Assembly: GCF_004348455.1 (NCBI RefSeq)
Contig: NZ_SMKA01000011.1
Coordinates: 17,053 to 81,052 of the forward strand
Direction of reading: 5' to 3'
Origin: Kribbella albertanoniae
GTDB lineage: Bacteria; Actinomycetota; Actinomycetes; Propionibacteriales; Kribbellaceae
Length of the DNA: 64,000 bases
How positions within the stretch are numbered: position 1 is the first letter of the stretch; the number at the start of each line of letters is the position of its first letter. Positions 39,631 to 47,734 of the stretch are shown in pieces. A program made the position numbers and the translations under genes. The notes beneath the pieces are model-generated. The model ran no database searches. It saw only the letters and a list, made by a program, of their open reading frames with translations, and had not been told where the DNA came from.

Positions 39631-40830
39631 TCATCGGACCAGGCCTCCGAGCGTCGGGTCAACGGGGTCCGGGCTGGTCGGTTTGGGCTGCTCGACGCCA
39701 CCGGCCGCGGCCCACGGCGTACCGGCTGGTCCACCGCTGGCCGGCGCGCTGCCGGTCAGCTGGCTGAGCAGCGGCAGCTTCGGTAGTGAGTCCAGCACCG
39801 GCTTGAGCAGCGAGCAGGTCGACATCGGCTGGTTCACCTGCAGCAGCAGCGAGCAGATGAACGACGACGGGTTGTCGAGCTGGGCCAGGTTGATCCGCTG
39901 GTCCAGCGTGCCGAACTGCGGGTTGTAGATCCGGGCCAGGTTGCCCAGCCCCAGCGGCGCGGTGTCGAGGATCTCGGCCAGTGCGGCCTTCTCCTTGACC
40001 AGGATCTGGGAGATCTCGGTGGCCCCGGAGACGGTGTTCTTCACCAGGGCCCGGTTCTCCTTCACGAACGTCGCGACCTCGCCGAGCGCGGCCGCCAGCA
40101 GCGACAGCGCAGCCGTCAGGTCCTTGCGCTCTCCGGCCAGCGTCGTCGACGTCGCGGCGAAGTTCGTGTTGAACTGCTTGACCAGCGCATCGTTCGCGGC
40201 GAGCGCGGAGACGAAGGTCTGCAGCTGCCGGATCGTCGCGAACAGGCTCTCCGAGTTGCCGGCCAGCGTCCCAGTCAGCTTGGAGACGTCGGTGATCGTC
40301 TGGTTGAGCTTCGCGCCCTGACCGTTCAGGTTCTTCGCCGAGACGTCCAGCAGCCGCGACAGCGCGCCCTGGTCGTTGGCGCCCTTCGGACCGAGCGCGA
40401 CGGACAGGTCGTTGAGGCTCTGGTAGATCTGGTCGAGCTCCAGCGGGACGGCGGTGCGCTCGATCGGGATCTCCGCCCCGTCTGCCATCACCTCGCCCTT
40501 GGAGTACACCGGGGTGAGCTGCACGTACCGGTCGGCGACGATCGACGGCGCTGCGATCACGGCCTTCGCCGTGGCCGGCACCTTGTGCTTGGCCTCCCAC
40601 CAGAACTTCACCCGGATCGTCCGGCCGGCCGGGGTGACGCTCTCCACCTCGCCGACCTTGATGCCGAGGACCCGGACATCGGACCCGGGATAGACCGACA
40701 CCGCCCGCGGGAAGTACGCCGTCGCCGACACCCGCTCGGGGTTCGGCCAGAGCGAGATCACGCTGATCGCGAGGATCACCACGACCACGGCGATCGCGAT
40801 CAGCCGGGAGAACGACGAGACCTTCGTCAT
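39631..40830 (-). CDS. MCE family protein, MceD position
   Basis: 399 aa. Membrane anchor LIAIAVVVVILAISVISLWP, MCE domain about 40-120 (YPGSDVRVLGIKVGEVESVT and IVADRYVQLTP), then helices to about 320 and a Pro/Gly-rich tail. Overlaps mceC by 4 nt at its start. Part of the envelope-spanning hexamer predicted for Mce systems. Confidence 0.9.
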   Translation of the reverse strand: MTKVSSFSRLIAIAVVVVILAISVISLWPNPERVSATAYFPRAVSVYPGSDVRVLGIKVGEVESVTPAGRTIRVKFWWEAKHKVPATAKAVIAAPSIVADRYVQLTPVYSKGEVMADGAEIPIERTAVPLELDQIYQSLNDLSVALGPKGANDQGALSRLLDVSAKNLNGQGAKLNQTITDVSKLTGTLAGNSESLFATIRQLQTFVSALAANDALVKQFNTNFAATSTTLAGERKDLTAALSLLAAALGEVATFVKENRALVKNTVSGATEISQILVKEKAALAEILDTAPLGLGNLARIYNPQFGTLDQRINLAQLDNPSSFICSLLLQVNQPMSTCSLLKPVLDSLPKLPLLSQLTGSAPASGGPAGTPWAAAGGVEQPKPTSPDPVDPTLGGLVR

Positions 40831-41837
40831 CGGGTGCCTCCCAGGATCGGCGGCAGACCGAGATCGACCTTCGGCAGTGGCACCTCGGGCACCGGCACCA
40901 GGTTCTGCAGGTAGACATCGAACCAGGGCCCGGTGCCGAGCGTGTTGGTGAACAGCTTGATGAACGGCGCGAGCCCCTTGATGCTCGCGTCCAGATCCTT
41001 CTGGTTCTTCAGCAGCACGCCGAGGACCGCGTTCACCTTCTGCAGGGTCGGGCCGAGGTCCTTGCGGTTCTCCCGGACCAGCGCGGTGATCTGCGCGGAC
41101 AGCTTCTGCGTCGAGACCAGCAGCGAATGGATCAGCGCCCGCCGGGCCTGCACGGCCTGGAAGACGGTGTTGCCGTCCTTCATCAGCTTGATCAGCTGCT
41201 GGTTGCGGTCGGCAAGCACCTTGGTGACCGTGTTCGAGTGCTGCAGCAGGAGCTTCAGCTGCTCGTCGCGCTTCGCCACGTTCCGGGAGAGGCGGGACAG
41301 GCCGGTGAGCGAGGCCTGCACCTCCTCCGGAGTGTTCTTGAACGTCGTCGAAAGGGTGTCCAGGGCCCTCGCCAGCTGCGCGGTGTCGATCCGCTCGGTC
41401 GTGTTCGCGAGATCCGAGAACGCGTCCACGACGTCGTACGCCGAAACTGTCCGGGCCAGCGGGATCTCCGCACCGGCCTTGAGCTGGCCACCACCGGCCG
41501 GGTTCAGCTTCAGGTACTTCTGCCCGAGCAGGGTCTTGATCTTCATCTCGGCGCCGGTCTGGTCGCCGAGCTTCACGCCCTTGTCGATGACGAAGTCGAC
41601 CCGGACGTGGGTGCCGTCGAGCTCGACCTTGCGGACCTGCCCGACCCGGACGCCGGCCACCCGGATCTCGTCCTTCGGCTTCAGGCCACCGGCCTCGGAG
41701 AACTGCGCGGAGTACTTGGTCCCGCCACCGATCAGCGGCAGGTCCTGCGCCTTGAACGCGGCCAGCATGATCAGCCCGAGCACCGTCAGGCCGACGACGC
41801 CGATCGTCACCTGGTTCTGTTCGCGGAAGGGTTTCAC
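40827..41837 (-). CDS. MCE family protein, MceC position
   Basis: 336 aa from GTG 41837, which has AAGGGGGG 7 nt upstream and begins KPFREQNQVTIGVVGLTVLG. An ATG at 41942 would add 35 residues, but those codons lie within repeat element B and are not MCE-like. MCE domain about 30-115 (GLKPKDEIRVAGVRVGQVRK and LLGQKYLKLNP), helical region after. Its ribosome site lies inside the hairpin arm of element B. Confidence 0.88.
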   Translation of the reverse strand: MKPFREQNQVTIGVVGLTVLGLIMLAAFKAQDLPLIGGGTKYSAQFSEAGGLKPKDEIRVAGVRVGQVRKVELDGTHVRVDFVIDKGVKLGDQTGAEMKIKTLLGQKYLKLNPAGGGQLKAGAEIPLARTVSAYDVVDAFSDLANTTERIDTAQLARALDTLSTTFKNTPEEVQASLTGLSRLSRNVAKRDEQLKLLLQHSNTVTKVLADRNQQLIKLMKDGNTVFQAVQARRALIHSLLVSTQKLSAQITALVRENRKDLGPTLQKVNAVLGVLLKNQKDLDASIKGLAPFIKLFTNTLGTGPWFDVYLQNLVPVPEVPLPKVDLGLPPILGGTR

Positions 41838-41840
41838 GAA

Positions 41841-42001
41841 GTGGCCCCCCTTGGCCGTTGGTGCGTAGCTCCGGTGTCCAGGTGCGTGCATCGCAAGGCG
41901 GAGGAGGGACTCGATGCGGGGTTCATCGTGGCCCGACGACAACGCAGCGAGGTGCGTGCCTGGGCGCCGGAGATGCGTGCCGAACGGCTAAGGGGGGTCA
42001 C
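41841..42001 (-). repeat. Hairpin repeat element, copy B (161 bp)
   Basis: Terminal inverted repeats GTGRCCCCCCTTRGCCGTT (17/19 match), followed inward by a second, less perfect complementary segment around CTCCGG. The core shares GGCGCCCAGGCACGCACCTC and GCATCGAG...CTCCTCCG...GCACGCACCTG with copy A. It occupies the whole mceB-mceC gap: one arm spans the mceB stop, the other carries the mceC ribosome site. Confidence 0.75.
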
Positions 42002-43032
42002 TTTTGGCACCTCGCCGAGTTGTTGTCGTAGCTGACCGGGACGCGGGTGCCCAGGGGCAGCGTGACGTTGCCGTCGAAGTTGCACAGGTAGAAGTTGAAC
42101 CAGGAGCCGTACGACGCGGTGCGGCTCATCGTGTTCAGCTTCTCCGGCATGTAGTTCAGCGTCTTCACCCAGATGCCCTGGGTGTCGTCGAGGGTGGTGG
42201 CGACCGTGCGCAGGCGGTCCAGATCGGCCTTGATCGGGACTCTGGTCTGCTGCAGCAGGCCGGCCGTCTTGGTATTCAGCGAGTTGATCGAGCCGAGCGA
42301 GCTCAGGATCGGGTTGATGTCCTGGCTCAGACCGGTGATGAACTGCTGCAGATTGACCAGCAACTGGGAGAAGTTCTGCTGGCGCTGCGAGACGATCTGC
42401 AGCGTCGAGGTCAGGTTGGTGATCAGGCTGCCGATCACCTCGTCCGCGTCGGCCAGGGTGGTGGTCAGCGAGGCGGTCTTGGCCAGCAGCGATTCGATCG
42501 TGCCGCCCTCGCCCTGCAGCACCTTGATCACCTCGAAAGCGAACTGGTTCACGTCCGCCGGGGTGAGCGCGGTGAACAGCGGCTTGAAGCCGTTGAACAG
42601 CACCGACAGGTCGAGCGCCGGCGCCGTCCGCTCCTTCGGGATCAGCCCGTTCGCCTTCAACCGCTCGCCGCCGCCGACGCCGTCGGTGAGGGCGATGTAC
42701 CGGTTGCCGACCAGGTTGCGGTAGCGCAGCGTCGCCTTGGTCGAGGTGTCGACGACCTGGTCGGAGTCGACGCTGAAGGTCACCATCGCCAAGGTGTTCT
42801 GATAGAGCGCGATCTTGTCGACCTGCCCGACCTTCACCCCCGCGATCCGGATGTCGTCACCCTGGTTCAGCCCGACCGCGTCGGTGAACACGGCCCGGTA
42901 CTTCGTCGTCGCGTTGAAGGTGATGTTGCCGATCGTCACCGCCAGCAGGGCGGTCGCGACCGTGGTCACCACCACGAAGATCGACAGCCGGACGATGTCC
43001 AGCGAGGTCTTCTTGTCCAGCAGTTTGGTCAT
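41998..43032 (-). CDS. MCE family protein, MceB position
   Basis: 344 aa. Anchor LSIFVVVTTVATALLAVTIG, MCE domain about 35-120 (VGLNQGDDIRIAGVKVGQVD and LVGNRYIALTDG), helical region with repeated hydrophobic heptads, then a short C-terminal segment with two Cys (YLCNF and ARCQK) that could form a disulfide. Starts within the mceA stop region (4-nt overlap). Confidence 0.9.
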   Translation of the reverse strand: MTKLLDKKTSLDIVRLSIFVVVTTVATALLAVTIGNITFNATTKYRAVFTDAVGLNQGDDIRIAGVKVGQVDKIALYQNTLAMVTFSVDSDQVVDTSTKATLRYRNLVGNRYIALTDGVGGGERLKANGLIPKERTAPALDLSVLFNGFKPLFTALTPADVNQFAFEVIKVLQGEGGTIESLLAKTASLTTTLADADEVIGSLITNLTSTLQIVSQRQQNFSQLLVNLQQFITGLSQDINPILSSLGSINSLNTKTAGLLQQTRVPIKADLDRLRTVATTLDDTQGIWVKTLNYMPEKLNTMSRTASYGSWFNFYLCNFDGNVTLPLGTRVPVSYDNNSARCQK

Positions 43033-44357
43033 TTGAGATTCACCTGCCCACCGCGCAGCAACGGCCCCACCAGGAGCGTGGTCAGATCCGGTACGTCGCT
43101 CGCCGGGACACCCATCGCCGGTGCGACGACCGCGTCGACGACCTTCTGCTCGGCCGGCGTACCAACGCCTTGGGTGTCCATCGCAAAGCCCGGCATCGCG
43201 CGGTTCAACGTCAGATTCAGCGGCGGCGTTGTCGTCTTGTTGTGGTCACCGATCACGCCGTCCGCGCCGGTGATGTACGGCGCCGGGTTCTGCTGCGTGT
43301 ACGGCCCCGGCTTCTCGCCGGGGTGGCTGTAGTTCTTGCCCACGCAGGTCGGCCCTCGGTGGTCGGCGTACACCGGCAACTCGTTCGGCTCGTACGGGGT
43401 CGGCTGGTTGGTGATGATCTCGAGGTTGATGTTCAGCCGTCCGTCGCGGAACGTGTCGTTCAGGATCGGGGTGGTGTCCGTCATCACCTTCAGGAAGCAC
43501 GGAATCTCGGGCGAGTAGCGCTCCAGCAGGTCCAGCACCGGCCGGCTCACCTCGCCGAGCCGGATGATGCGGTCCTCGTTCTGCTTCAGCAGCGTGTCCG
43601 TCGTCGAGGAGAGCGTCTGGACGTCGACGAAGAACCTCTGCAGCTGCTGTTCCTTCTCGACGACCGTGTTCCCGGTGATGGTCAGGTTCCGCAGCGCACG
43701 GACGAGATCCGGCGTCGCGTCGCCGTACAGCTGGGAGACCTGGGTGAGCTTGGTCAGCGCGGCCATCAGCTTCGGGACGTTCGGGTTCAACTTCTTCAGG
43801 TAGCTGTCGAGCTGGGTCAGCGTCCCGCCGATCTCGGCGCCGCGGCCCTCCAGTGCGGTGGCCAGCGTGTTCAGCGTCGCGTTCAGGTCGGCCGGGTCGA
43901 CTGCCTGCAGCAACGGCAGAGCGTCGTTCAGCACCTTCTCGATCTCGATGCCGACCGCGGTCTTGTCCCGCGCGATCACGTCACCGGCCCGGATGTGCCG
44001 GCCCTCGGCGCCGGTCGGTGGCACCAGGGCGACGTACTTCTCGCCGAACAGCGTCTTGGGCAGGATCCGCGCACTCACCGCGCTGGAGATCTCGTTGATC
44101 TGGTCGGGTTTCAGCGACAGGTGCACCGTCGCCTCGCCACCGTCCGTGGAAACCCCGCTGACCTCGCCGACGATGATGCCGCGCAGCTTCACATCCGCAT
44201 GCTCGTTGAGCTGCAGACCGATGTGGCTCGTCTTCAGCTCCACGTCGACCGTGTCGGTGAAGACCTTCGCGTAGAAGGCGTACGTCAGCCACAGCAGGAA
44301 ACACAGCACGCCGATGAACGCGACGCCGTACGCCTTGTGCGGAATCTTGTTGATCAT
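43029..44357 (-). CDS. MCE family protein, MceA position
   Basis: 442 aa from ATG 44357 (MINKIPHKAYGVAFIGVLCF), which overlaps the permease stop by 4 nt. The frame is open further upstream inside the permease gene but shows no similarity. MCE domain about 40-125 (LNEHADVKLRGIIVGEVSGV, FGEKYVALVPP), then the helical needle region and a C-terminal Pro/Thr-rich part (TCVGKNYSHPGEKPGPYTQQ). Confidence 0.9.
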   Translation of the reverse strand: MINKIPHKAYGVAFIGVLCFLLWLTYAFYAKVFTDTVDVELKTSHIGLQLNEHADVKLRGIIVGEVSGVSTDGGEATVHLSLKPDQINEISSAVSARILPKTLFGEKYVALVPPTGAEGRHIRAGDVIARDKTAVGIEIEKVLNDALPLLQAVDPADLNATLNTLATALEGRGAEIGGTLTQLDSYLKKLNPNVPKLMAALTKLTQVSQLYGDATPDLVRALRNLTITGNTVVEKEQQLQRFFVDVQTLSSTTDTLLKQNEDRIIRLGEVSRPVLDLLERYSPEIPCFLKVMTDTTPILNDTFRDGRLNINLEIITNQPTPYEPNELPVYADHRGPTCVGKNYSHPGEKPGPYTQQNPAPYITGADGVIGDHNKTTTPPLNLTLNRAMPGFAMDTQGVGTPAEQKVVDAVVAPAMGVPASDVPDLTTLLVGPLLRGGQVNLK

Positions 44358-45184
44358 CCGGCCAGCCTCACCGTGGTCGTGGTCCCCCAGATGGCCATGG
44401 ACAGCAGCAGGTCGACCACGTTGATGACGACGATCGACGTACGGACTGCGCGCCCGACCGCGACGCCTACGCCCGCCGGGCCGCCGCTCGCGTGGTAGCC
44501 GTGGTAGCAGTGCACCAGGATCACCAGCACCGCGAAGACCAGCACCTTGCCGAACGACCACAACACGTCGCCCGGTGGTAAGAACAGATGGAAGTAATGG
44601 TCGTACGTCCCGGTGCTCTGCCCGTAGAACGTCGTCACGGTCAACCGGGTCGCGAAGTACGACGAGAGCAGACCGACGACGTACAACGGGATCACCGCGA
44701 TCAGGCCGGCGATGATCCGGGTGGTGACCAGATACGGCAGCGACGGGATCGCCATCACCTCGAGGGCGTCGATCTCCTCACTGATCCGCATCGCGCCGAG
44801 CTGGGCGGTGAAACCGCAGCCGACGGTCGCGGCCAGCGCGATGCCGGCGATCAGTGGGCCGATCTCGCGGGTGTTGATATAGGCGCTGACGAAGCCGGCG
44901 AAGGCCGACGTACCGATCTGGTTCAGCGCCGAGTAGCCCTGCAGGCCGACCTCGGTCCCGGTGAAGAAGGCCAGGAAGGTGATCACGCCGACGGTGCCAC
45001 CGATCACGGCGAGCGCGCCGGTGCCCAGGGTCACCTCGGCCAGCAGGCGGAGGATCTCCTTGCGGTACCGGGTGATCGACTTGCCGGACCAGGCCAGTGC
45101 CTTGATGTAGAAGGCAAGCTGTTCGCCGAGCCGATCCAGCGAGTTCAGCGGCTTCTTCACCAGGGTGTCCATCAGGGCAGACAC
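44354..45184 (-). CDS. Mce ABC importer permease, YrbEB/MlaE family
   Basis: 276 aa with 5-6 membrane helices. The MlaE signature region includes TAQLGAMRISEEIDALEVM and a C-terminal VVINVVDLLLSMAIWG. Forms the membrane channel with the second permease. It starts 2 nt before the end region of its neighbour and is coupled to mceA. Confidence 0.93.
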   Translation of the reverse strand: MSALMDTLVKKPLNSLDRLGEQLAFYIKALAWSGKSITRYRKEILRLLAEVTLGTGALAVIGGTVGVITFLAFFTGTEVGLQGYSALNQIGTSAFAGFVSAYINTREIGPLIAGIALAATVGCGFTAQLGAMRISEEIDALEVMAIPSLPYLVTTRIIAGLIAVIPLYVVGLLSSYFATRLTVTTFYGQSTGTYDHYFHLFLPPGDVLWSFGKVLVFAVLVILVHCYHGYHASGGPAGVGVAVGRAVRTSIVVINVVDLLLSMAIWGTTTTVRLAG

Positions 45185-45185
45185 G

Positions 45186-45959
45186 TCACGCCCCCTTCGG
45201 CGGGACGAGCTGGAAGTAGATCGCGGTCATCGAGAAGTTCGCGACGAACAGCAGCATGAACGTGATGACGACCGACTGGTTCACGGCGTCACCGACGCCC
45301 TTCGGGCCGCCGCCCGCGTTCATCCCCTTGTACGACGCGACGATGGCCGCGATGAATCCGAACACCAGCGCCTTCACCTGGCCCTGCCACAGATCCGGCA
45401 GATGGGCGAGCGCGGTGAACGAGGCGATATAACTGCCTGGCGTGCCGTCCTGCAGGACGACGTTGAAAACGTAGCCGCCCATCACGCCGACGACACTCAC
45501 GAACCCGTTCAGGAAGAAGGCGACCATCATCGTCGCCAGCACCCGCGGCACCACCAGCCGCTGGATCGGGTCGATCCCGAGCACCATCATCGCGTCGAGC
45601 TCTTCACGGATCTTCCGCGCACCCAGGTCGGCGCAGATCGCCGAGCCACCGGCACCGGCGATCAGCAGCGCGGTCGCGATCGGCGACGCCTCCCGGACCA
45701 CGGCCAGTACGGCGGCCGACCCGGTGAAGGCCTGCGCGCCGAACTGCTTGATCAGTCCGCCGACCTGCAACGCGATCACGGCACCGAACGGGATCGCGAC
45801 GAGTGCGGTCGGGATGATCGTCACGCTCGCGACGAACCAGGCCTGCTGCAGGAACTCCTTCAGCTGGAAAGGCCGCCGTACCGACGCCCGCAGTGTGTCG
45901 AGGGCGAAGGCGAACAGTGAGCCTGCATGCTTCAGCGGGGCGGTCGCGGACAGACTCAC
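45186..45959 (-). CDS. Mce ABC importer permease, YrbEA/MlaE family
   Basis: 257 aa, MlaE fold: SPIATALLIAGAGGSAICAD, LGARKIREELDAMMVLGIDP. The conserved EEID/EELD loop likely contacts the ATPase. The start overlaps the ATPase stop by 4 nt. Confidence 0.93.
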   Translation of the reverse strand: MSLSATAPLKHAGSLFAFALDTLRASVRRPFQLKEFLQQAWFVASVTIIPTALVAIPFGAVIALQVGGLIKQFGAQAFTGSAAVLAVVREASPIATALLIAGAGGSAICADLGARKIREELDAMMVLGIDPIQRLVVPRVLATMMVAFFLNGFVSVVGVMGGYVFNVVLQDGTPGSYIASFTALAHLPDLWQGQVKALVFGFIAAIVASYKGMNAGGGPKGVGDAVNQSVVITFMLLFVANFSMTAIYFQLVPPKGA

Positions 45960-46903
45960 GTAGCCCCCACGACATCAGTCGCGAAGGAACCGGGCGGCGG
46001 AGTCACGCCGTTCTCACGGCACCAATCGCCTGGCGGCCGCTGCGTCGGACGCAGTACGCCGCTGCTCGGCAACTGCTGGATCGGAATCGGCGGTAGCGGC
46101 GGCAGCTCCTGGTCGGCCTCGCGGGCCAGCTCGTCGGCGTCCTTCTCCTCGGACATGCCGATCGGGCCGACGCGCTGTGCGTTCAGGAACTGGCGGACCA
46201 CCGGCTCCTCGCTGGACAGCAACATCTCCCGCTGCCCGAACATGGCCAGGTGCCGGTGATACAGCAGGCCGATGTTGTCCGGGACCGTGCGCGCGGTGTT
46301 GATGTCGTGGGTGACGATCAGGCAGGTCGCCTGGGTCATCTCGTTCAGATCGATGATCAGCTGGTTCAGGAACGCCGTCCGGACCGGGTCCAGGCCGGAG
46401 TCGGGCTCGTCGAACAGCAGGATCTCCGGCTCCAGCACCAGCGCCCGGGCCAGCCCGGCACGCTTCCGCATACCGCCCGAGATCTCGCCGGGGAGCTTGC
46501 GCTCGGCACCGACCAGACCGACCATCTCCATCTTCTCCATCACGATGGAGCGGATCTCGGCCTCGGACTTCTTGGTGTGCTCACGCAGCGGGAAGGCGAC
46601 GTTGTCGTACAGGTTCATCGAGCCGAACATCGCGCCGTCCTGGAACAGCACCCCGAACAGTTTGCGGATCTCGTAGAGGTCCCGCTCGCTGCAGGTGGCG
46701 ATATCGGTGCCCTCGATGTGCACGTGACCGCGGTCCGGCTTGAGCAGACCGATCAGGGTCTTCAGGAATACGGACTTCCCGGTACCGGAAGGGCCCAGCA
46801 TCACGCAGATCTCACCGGCCGGCAGGGTCAGGGACACATCGCCCCAGATCAGCTGGCTACCAAAGGATTTGGTGAGACCTTCGACGCGGACTTCTACGCC
46901 CAC
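45956..46903 (-). CDS. mkl: Mce importer ATPase (Mkl/MlaF type)
   Basis: 315 aa ABC ATPase: Walker A GPSGTGKSVFLKTL, signature SGGMRKRAGLARAL, Walker B ILLFDEPDSGLDP, H-loop VTHDINTA. The C-terminal ~70 residues (from about 245) are Glu/Asp- then Pro-rich, as in Mkl. First gene of the mce operon. In M. tuberculosis the mkl gene lies alone between rplL and rpoB, from memory; here the whole operon occupies that place. Confidence 0.92.
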   Translation of the reverse strand: MGVEVRVEGLTKSFGSQLIWGDVSLTLPAGEICVMLGPSGTGKSVFLKTLIGLLKPDRGHVHIEGTDIATCSERDLYEIRKLFGVLFQDGAMFGSMNLYDNVAFPLREHTKKSEAEIRSIVMEKMEMVGLVGAERKLPGEISGGMRKRAGLARALVLEPEILLFDEPDSGLDPVRTAFLNQLIIDLNEMTQATCLIVTHDINTARTVPDNIGLLYHRHLAMFGQREMLLSSEEPVVRQFLNAQRVGPIGMSEEKDADELAREADQELPPLPPIPIQQLPSSGVLRPTQRPPGDWCRENGVTPPPGSFATDVVGAT

Positions 46904-46977
46904 CGGTCCTCCTCACGGGATCGTCACTGCGCCCCGAACCGACGAGTACACGGTCCTAACGAGGGAGCAGTGGCCTA

Positions 46978-47007
46978 GGTTACGCACGAGTACGGTTTTG
47001 CGTAACC
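46978..47007. promoter_or_regulatory. Candidate operator upstream of the mce operon
   Basis: Perfect 9-bp inverted repeat GGTTACGCA/TGCGTAACC with a 12-nt spacer, 75-104 nt before the mkl start. A TTGACT box lies about 10 nt outside it on the operon side of the sense strand. It shares the GTTACG half-site with the inverted repeat at 47095-47119. The regulator is unknown; it does not look like the KstR consensus I remember. Confidence 0.55.
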
Positions 47008-47051
47008 CCTCAAAGTCAAGCGGTTGAGATCCTAGTCAGAGTGGAATGCAG

Positions 47052-47083
47052 GAAGGGCGGCCTCCCACGGGAGACCGCCCTTC
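47052..47083 (-). terminator. Strong hairpin downstream of rplL and repeat C
   Basis: GAAGGGCGG/CCGCCCTTC outer stem plus CTCC/GGAG inner stem with a tetraloop. Probably ends the rplJ-rplL transcript after it has passed the repeat element. No long T-run follows. Confidence 0.75.
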
Positions 47084-47094
47084 TCTACACATTC

Positions 47095-47119
47095 GTTACG
47101 TCCCTTAGCGGAACGTAAC
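47095..47119. repeat. Second GTTACG inverted repeat
   Basis: GTTACGT (47095-47101) and ACGTAAC (47113-47119), 11-nt spacer, abutting the outer arm of repeat C. It shares the half-site core with the mce operator 90 nt away, so both could bind one regulator. Confidence 0.4.
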
Positions 47120-47120
47120 C

Positions 47121-47284
47121 GAGGGTGTCTGGGGATTTCGCGCCGTAGCGAGCATGTGCTCGGTGCGGTGGCTCGGTGCGCTGGGGCGGAGGCCTCGATG
47201 TTTTTCCATCGTGGTCTTCGCACCAGTGCGGCGAGGTGCCGTGCCGAGTGCAGCGCAGTAGGCGGGAAATCCCCAGAGACCCTC
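47121..47284 (-). repeat. Hairpin repeat element, copy C (164 bp)
   Basis: Terminal inverted repeats of 24 nt at 47121-47144 and 47261-47284 (22/24 match; inner part TCTGGGGATTTC). The core shares CACGATGGAAAAACATCGAG and GGCACCTCGC with copies A and B. The outer arm begins 5 nt after the rplL stop. Its arm sequence is unrelated to those of A and B. Confidence 0.75.
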
Positions 47285-47289
47285 TGAGG

Positions 47290-47673
47290 TCACTTGAGCG
47301 TGACGGTGGCCCCGGCGCCCTCGAGGGCCTCCTTGGCCTTCTCCGCGGCAGCCTTGTCGACCTTCTCCAGGATCGCCTTCGGGGCGGACTCAACCAGGTC
47401 CTTGGCCTCCTTCAGACCAAGGCTGGTGAGACCGCGCACCTCCTTGATGACCTGGATCTTCTTCTCACCGGCGCTCTCGAGGACGACGTCGAACTCGTCC
47501 TGGACCTCGGCCTCTTCGGCCGGGGCACCCGGGGCGCCTGCGGCGGCAACGGCAACCGGGGCGGCGGCGGTGACGCCGAACTCCTCCTCGAAAGCCTTAA
47601 CGAACTCCGACAGCTCCAGCAGGGTCAGTTCCTTGAACTGGCCGAGGAGCTCTTCGGTGCTGAGCTTCGCCAT
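47290..47673 (-). CDS. rplL: 50S ribosomal protein L7/L12
   Basis: 127 aa. N-terminal dimerisation helices ([20 protein letters not shown]), an Ala/Gly/Glu hinge, and the C-terminal factor-binding domain ([20 protein letters not shown]). The stalk protein recruits elongation factors. 61 nt downstream of rplJ. Confidence 0.97.
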   Translation of the reverse strand: MAKLSTEELLGQFKELTLLELSEFVKAFEEEFGVTAAAPVAVAAAGAPGAPAEEAEVQDEFDVVLESAGEKKIQVIKEVRGLTSLGLKEAKDLVESAPKAILEKVDKAAAEKAKEALEGAGATVTLK

Positions 47674-47734
47674 GGTGGCGGTCCTTCCTTAGTAACTGTC
47701 GATCACTGAATGGGGTGGTGCAGTGAGAACGGCC

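Noticed and set aside
41838..41942. ATG 41942 as the mceC start
   Set aside because: The extra 35 residues are encoded by repeat B and are not MCE-like, while GTG 41837 has an excellent ribosome site followed directly by the signal anchor.
39450..42001. Calling the repeats transposon remnants
   Set aside because: There is no transposase, no shared terminal repeat sequence between copies and no obvious direct target-site duplication; left as a repeat family of unknown type.
47105..47293. A 62-codon minus-strand frame after rplL containing MEKHRG
   Set aside because: It lies wholly in repeat copy C and has no ribosome site or known homologue; treated as part of the repeat.
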